NCBI GenBank assembly: GCA_021845645.1
Contig: JAJZVM010000019.1
Coordinates: 1-64,000 of the forward strand
DNA length: 64,000 nucleotides
Reading direction: 5' to 3'
Origin: Bacillota bacterium
GTDB lineage: Bacteria; Bacillota_E; JAJZYS01; JAJYTV01
Positions within the stretch are counted from its first letter, which is position 1. Each line of letters opens with the position of its first letter. The notes under the pieces are model-generated. The model was not told the DNA's origin. It did not search any database and worked only from the letters and a program-made list of their open reading frames with translations. This document shows, piece by piece, positions 62,972 through 64,000 of the stretch. Position numbers and translations under genes: made by a program.

Positions 62972-64000
62972 TTGAACTGCGACTGGGCCTCGGCCCGCGC
63001 GCGCCTCAGTCCCGCCAGGACCGCCATCTACGACCTCGATCGCGATTGCGGCTACGACTACCTTGCGATGCTAAGACGCGTCGCGCACCTCTTCGGCCTG
63101 GTCCAGCATCTCGGCGCAAGGCGCGGCGAGCGCATCGCCATCTTGGCGAAGAACGGCATGGCGCACGTCGACCTGTTCCTCCTCGCCGGCTACGGCGGCG
63201 TGACGCTCGTGCCCCTCAACTGGCGCCTGCCGCTGCAGGAGCTGCTGCCGCTCGTCGAGGCGGCCAGGGTGCAGCAGCTGTTCTATGGGCCGGAATTTGC
63301 ACAGACCGCCGCGAGCCTCGCGGCCCGGAAGAACCTCAAGGCCGTCGCGCTGGGGCCGGCAGGCGAAGCCTACGAGCGCGCACTCGCCGAGGCCGTTCCC
63401 TCCCCGGCGCAGCCAGCCGAGGAAGGCGACGTCGCCATGCTGCTCTTCACCGGTGGCACCACCGGCATCGCCAAGGGCGTGCGCGTCACGCACCGGCAGA
63501 TGTTCTGGAACGCGGTGAACACGGTGACGAGCTGGGAGCTCTCCGCACAGGACTGCGCCCCCGTCTTCACGCCGTTCTATCACACGGGCGGCTACCATGT
63601 GCTGCTCTCGCCGCTCTACCACGCGGGCGGCCAAAGCCTCGTCGCCGAGAGCTTCAGCCCCGCGCTCGCCCGCCGGGCGATCCGCGAACACGGCGTGAGC
63701 GTCCTCTTCCTCGTCCCGACCATGTTCCAGAGCCTGATCGAGGAGGGGCTCGACCCTGGGGACATGGCGAGCGTGCGCTTCGCCATCTCCGGCGGGGCGG
63801 CCTGCCCGCCCTGGGTGGAGGATCGCTTCGGGGCCCTCGGCGTAGGCTTCAAGCAGGGCTACGGCCTGACGGAAGTGGGACCCAACTGCTTCTCCCTCGC
63901 CCTCGAGGAGGTGCAGGCCCATCCGGGTTCGGTAGGGGTACCCGTCTACCACCTCGAGGTCCGGATCGTCGGCGACCAGGGTGAAGAGATGCCGCCGGGC
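62972..64000 (+). CDS. acyl-CoA synthetase (AMP-binding), cut by the window end
   Basis: The first 343 codons of an adenylate-forming ligase. The P-loop LLFTGGTTGIAKG, FTPFYHTGGYHVLLSPLY, FAISGGAACPPW and YGLTEVGPN are the standard A3-A5 motifs. It activates a carboxylic acid to its CoA ester with ATP. TTG 62972 has AAGGAGGTG 6 nt upstream. The frame has no stop before the window end. It completes the uptake and activation operon. The acid cannot be identified. Confidence 0.9.
   Translation, partial: MNCDWASARARLSPARTAIYDLDRDCGYDYLAMLRRVAHLFGLVQHLGARRGERIAILAKNGMAHVDLFLLAGYGGVTLVPLNWRLPLQELLPLVEAARVQQLFYGPEFAQTAASLAARKNLKAVALGPAGEAYERALAEAVPSPAQPAEEGDVAMLLFTGGTTGIAKGVRVTHRQMFWNAVNTVTSWELSAQDCAPVFTPFYHTGGYHVLLSPLYHAGGQSLVAESFSPALARRAIREHGVSVLFLVPTMFQSLIEEGLDPGDMASVRFAISGGAACPPWVEDRFGALGVGFKQGYGLTEVGPNCFSLALEEVQAHPGSVGVPVYHLEVRIVGDQGEEMPPG

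Noticed and set aside
63046..63984. Arg/Pro-rich open frame over the end of the window
   Set aside because: It is out of frame with the clear acyl-CoA ligase that runs open to the window end from TTG 62972.

Overview
The window is GC-rich chromosomal DNA from an endospore-forming member of the Bacillota. The evidence is the gene set (spoIIID, a spoIIQ-type gene, whiA, a YaaH-like GH18 enzyme, the cdaA-cdaR-glmM cluster, rapZ-yvcK-whiA, long-form hpf next to secA-prfB, ftsEX next to a PcsB/EnvC-type peptidase, uvrB-uvrA), an S-box (SAM-I) riboswitch, and frequent GTG and TTG starts behind strong Shine-Dalgarno sequences. I cannot assign a genus. No rRNA, tRNA or CRISPR array was recognised.

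Layout. 1-1500: a less GC-rich accessory end with a transposase remnant, an alpha/beta hydrolase and a 51-residue Cys/Gly-rich peptide gene that resembles a RiPP precursor. 1.5-8.3 kb: ChrB-domain protein, two MFS transporters, a HelD-like helicase, a TM2 protein and a GNAT. 8.5-9.8 kb: the housekeeping sigma factor. 21.6 down to 9.9 kb (minus strand): a tightly packed, probably single operon running from a small membrane protein through HAD phosphatase, serine hydrolase, rapZ, yvcK, whiA, peptide-binding lipoprotein, polyprenyl synthase, rex, GNAT, cdaA and cdaR to glmM. 22-28 kb: GH18 enzyme, then uvrA-uvrC with a palindrome at the uvrA promoter. 28-33 kb: aminotransferase and a heterodimeric ABC exporter. 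33-47 kb (minus): ftsE-ftsX-two M23 proteins-bactofilin-uvrB-GNAT, YitT protein, prfB with its programmed +1 frameshift, secA, hpf and a zinc-ribbon protein. 47-52.5 kb: GGDEF protein, SAM-riboswitch-controlled metK, fabZ and mbl/mreB.

The most interesting region is 52.5-55.7 kb. The sporulation regulator gene spoIIID is split. Its first 11 codons lie at 54868-54899, next to a spoIIQ-like gene. The rest lies at 52580-52802, next to mbl. Between them is a 2065-bp element carrying a large serine recombinase and a tiny upstream ORF. Joining the halves at a shared GA dinucleotide restores an 84-residue SpoIIID in frame. The two element ends together form a strongly symmetric attP-like site centred on that GA. 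This looks like a minimal skin-type intervening element whose excision in the mother cell would rebuild spoIIID.

55.8-64 kb: an enoyl-CoA hydratase, then a complete Liv-type ABC importer (binding protein, two ATPases, two permeases), TetR regulator, KAS III-like enzyme and acyl-CoA ligase (cut by the window end). This is a likely uptake and CoA-activation operon behind a strong promoter with a palindromic operator.
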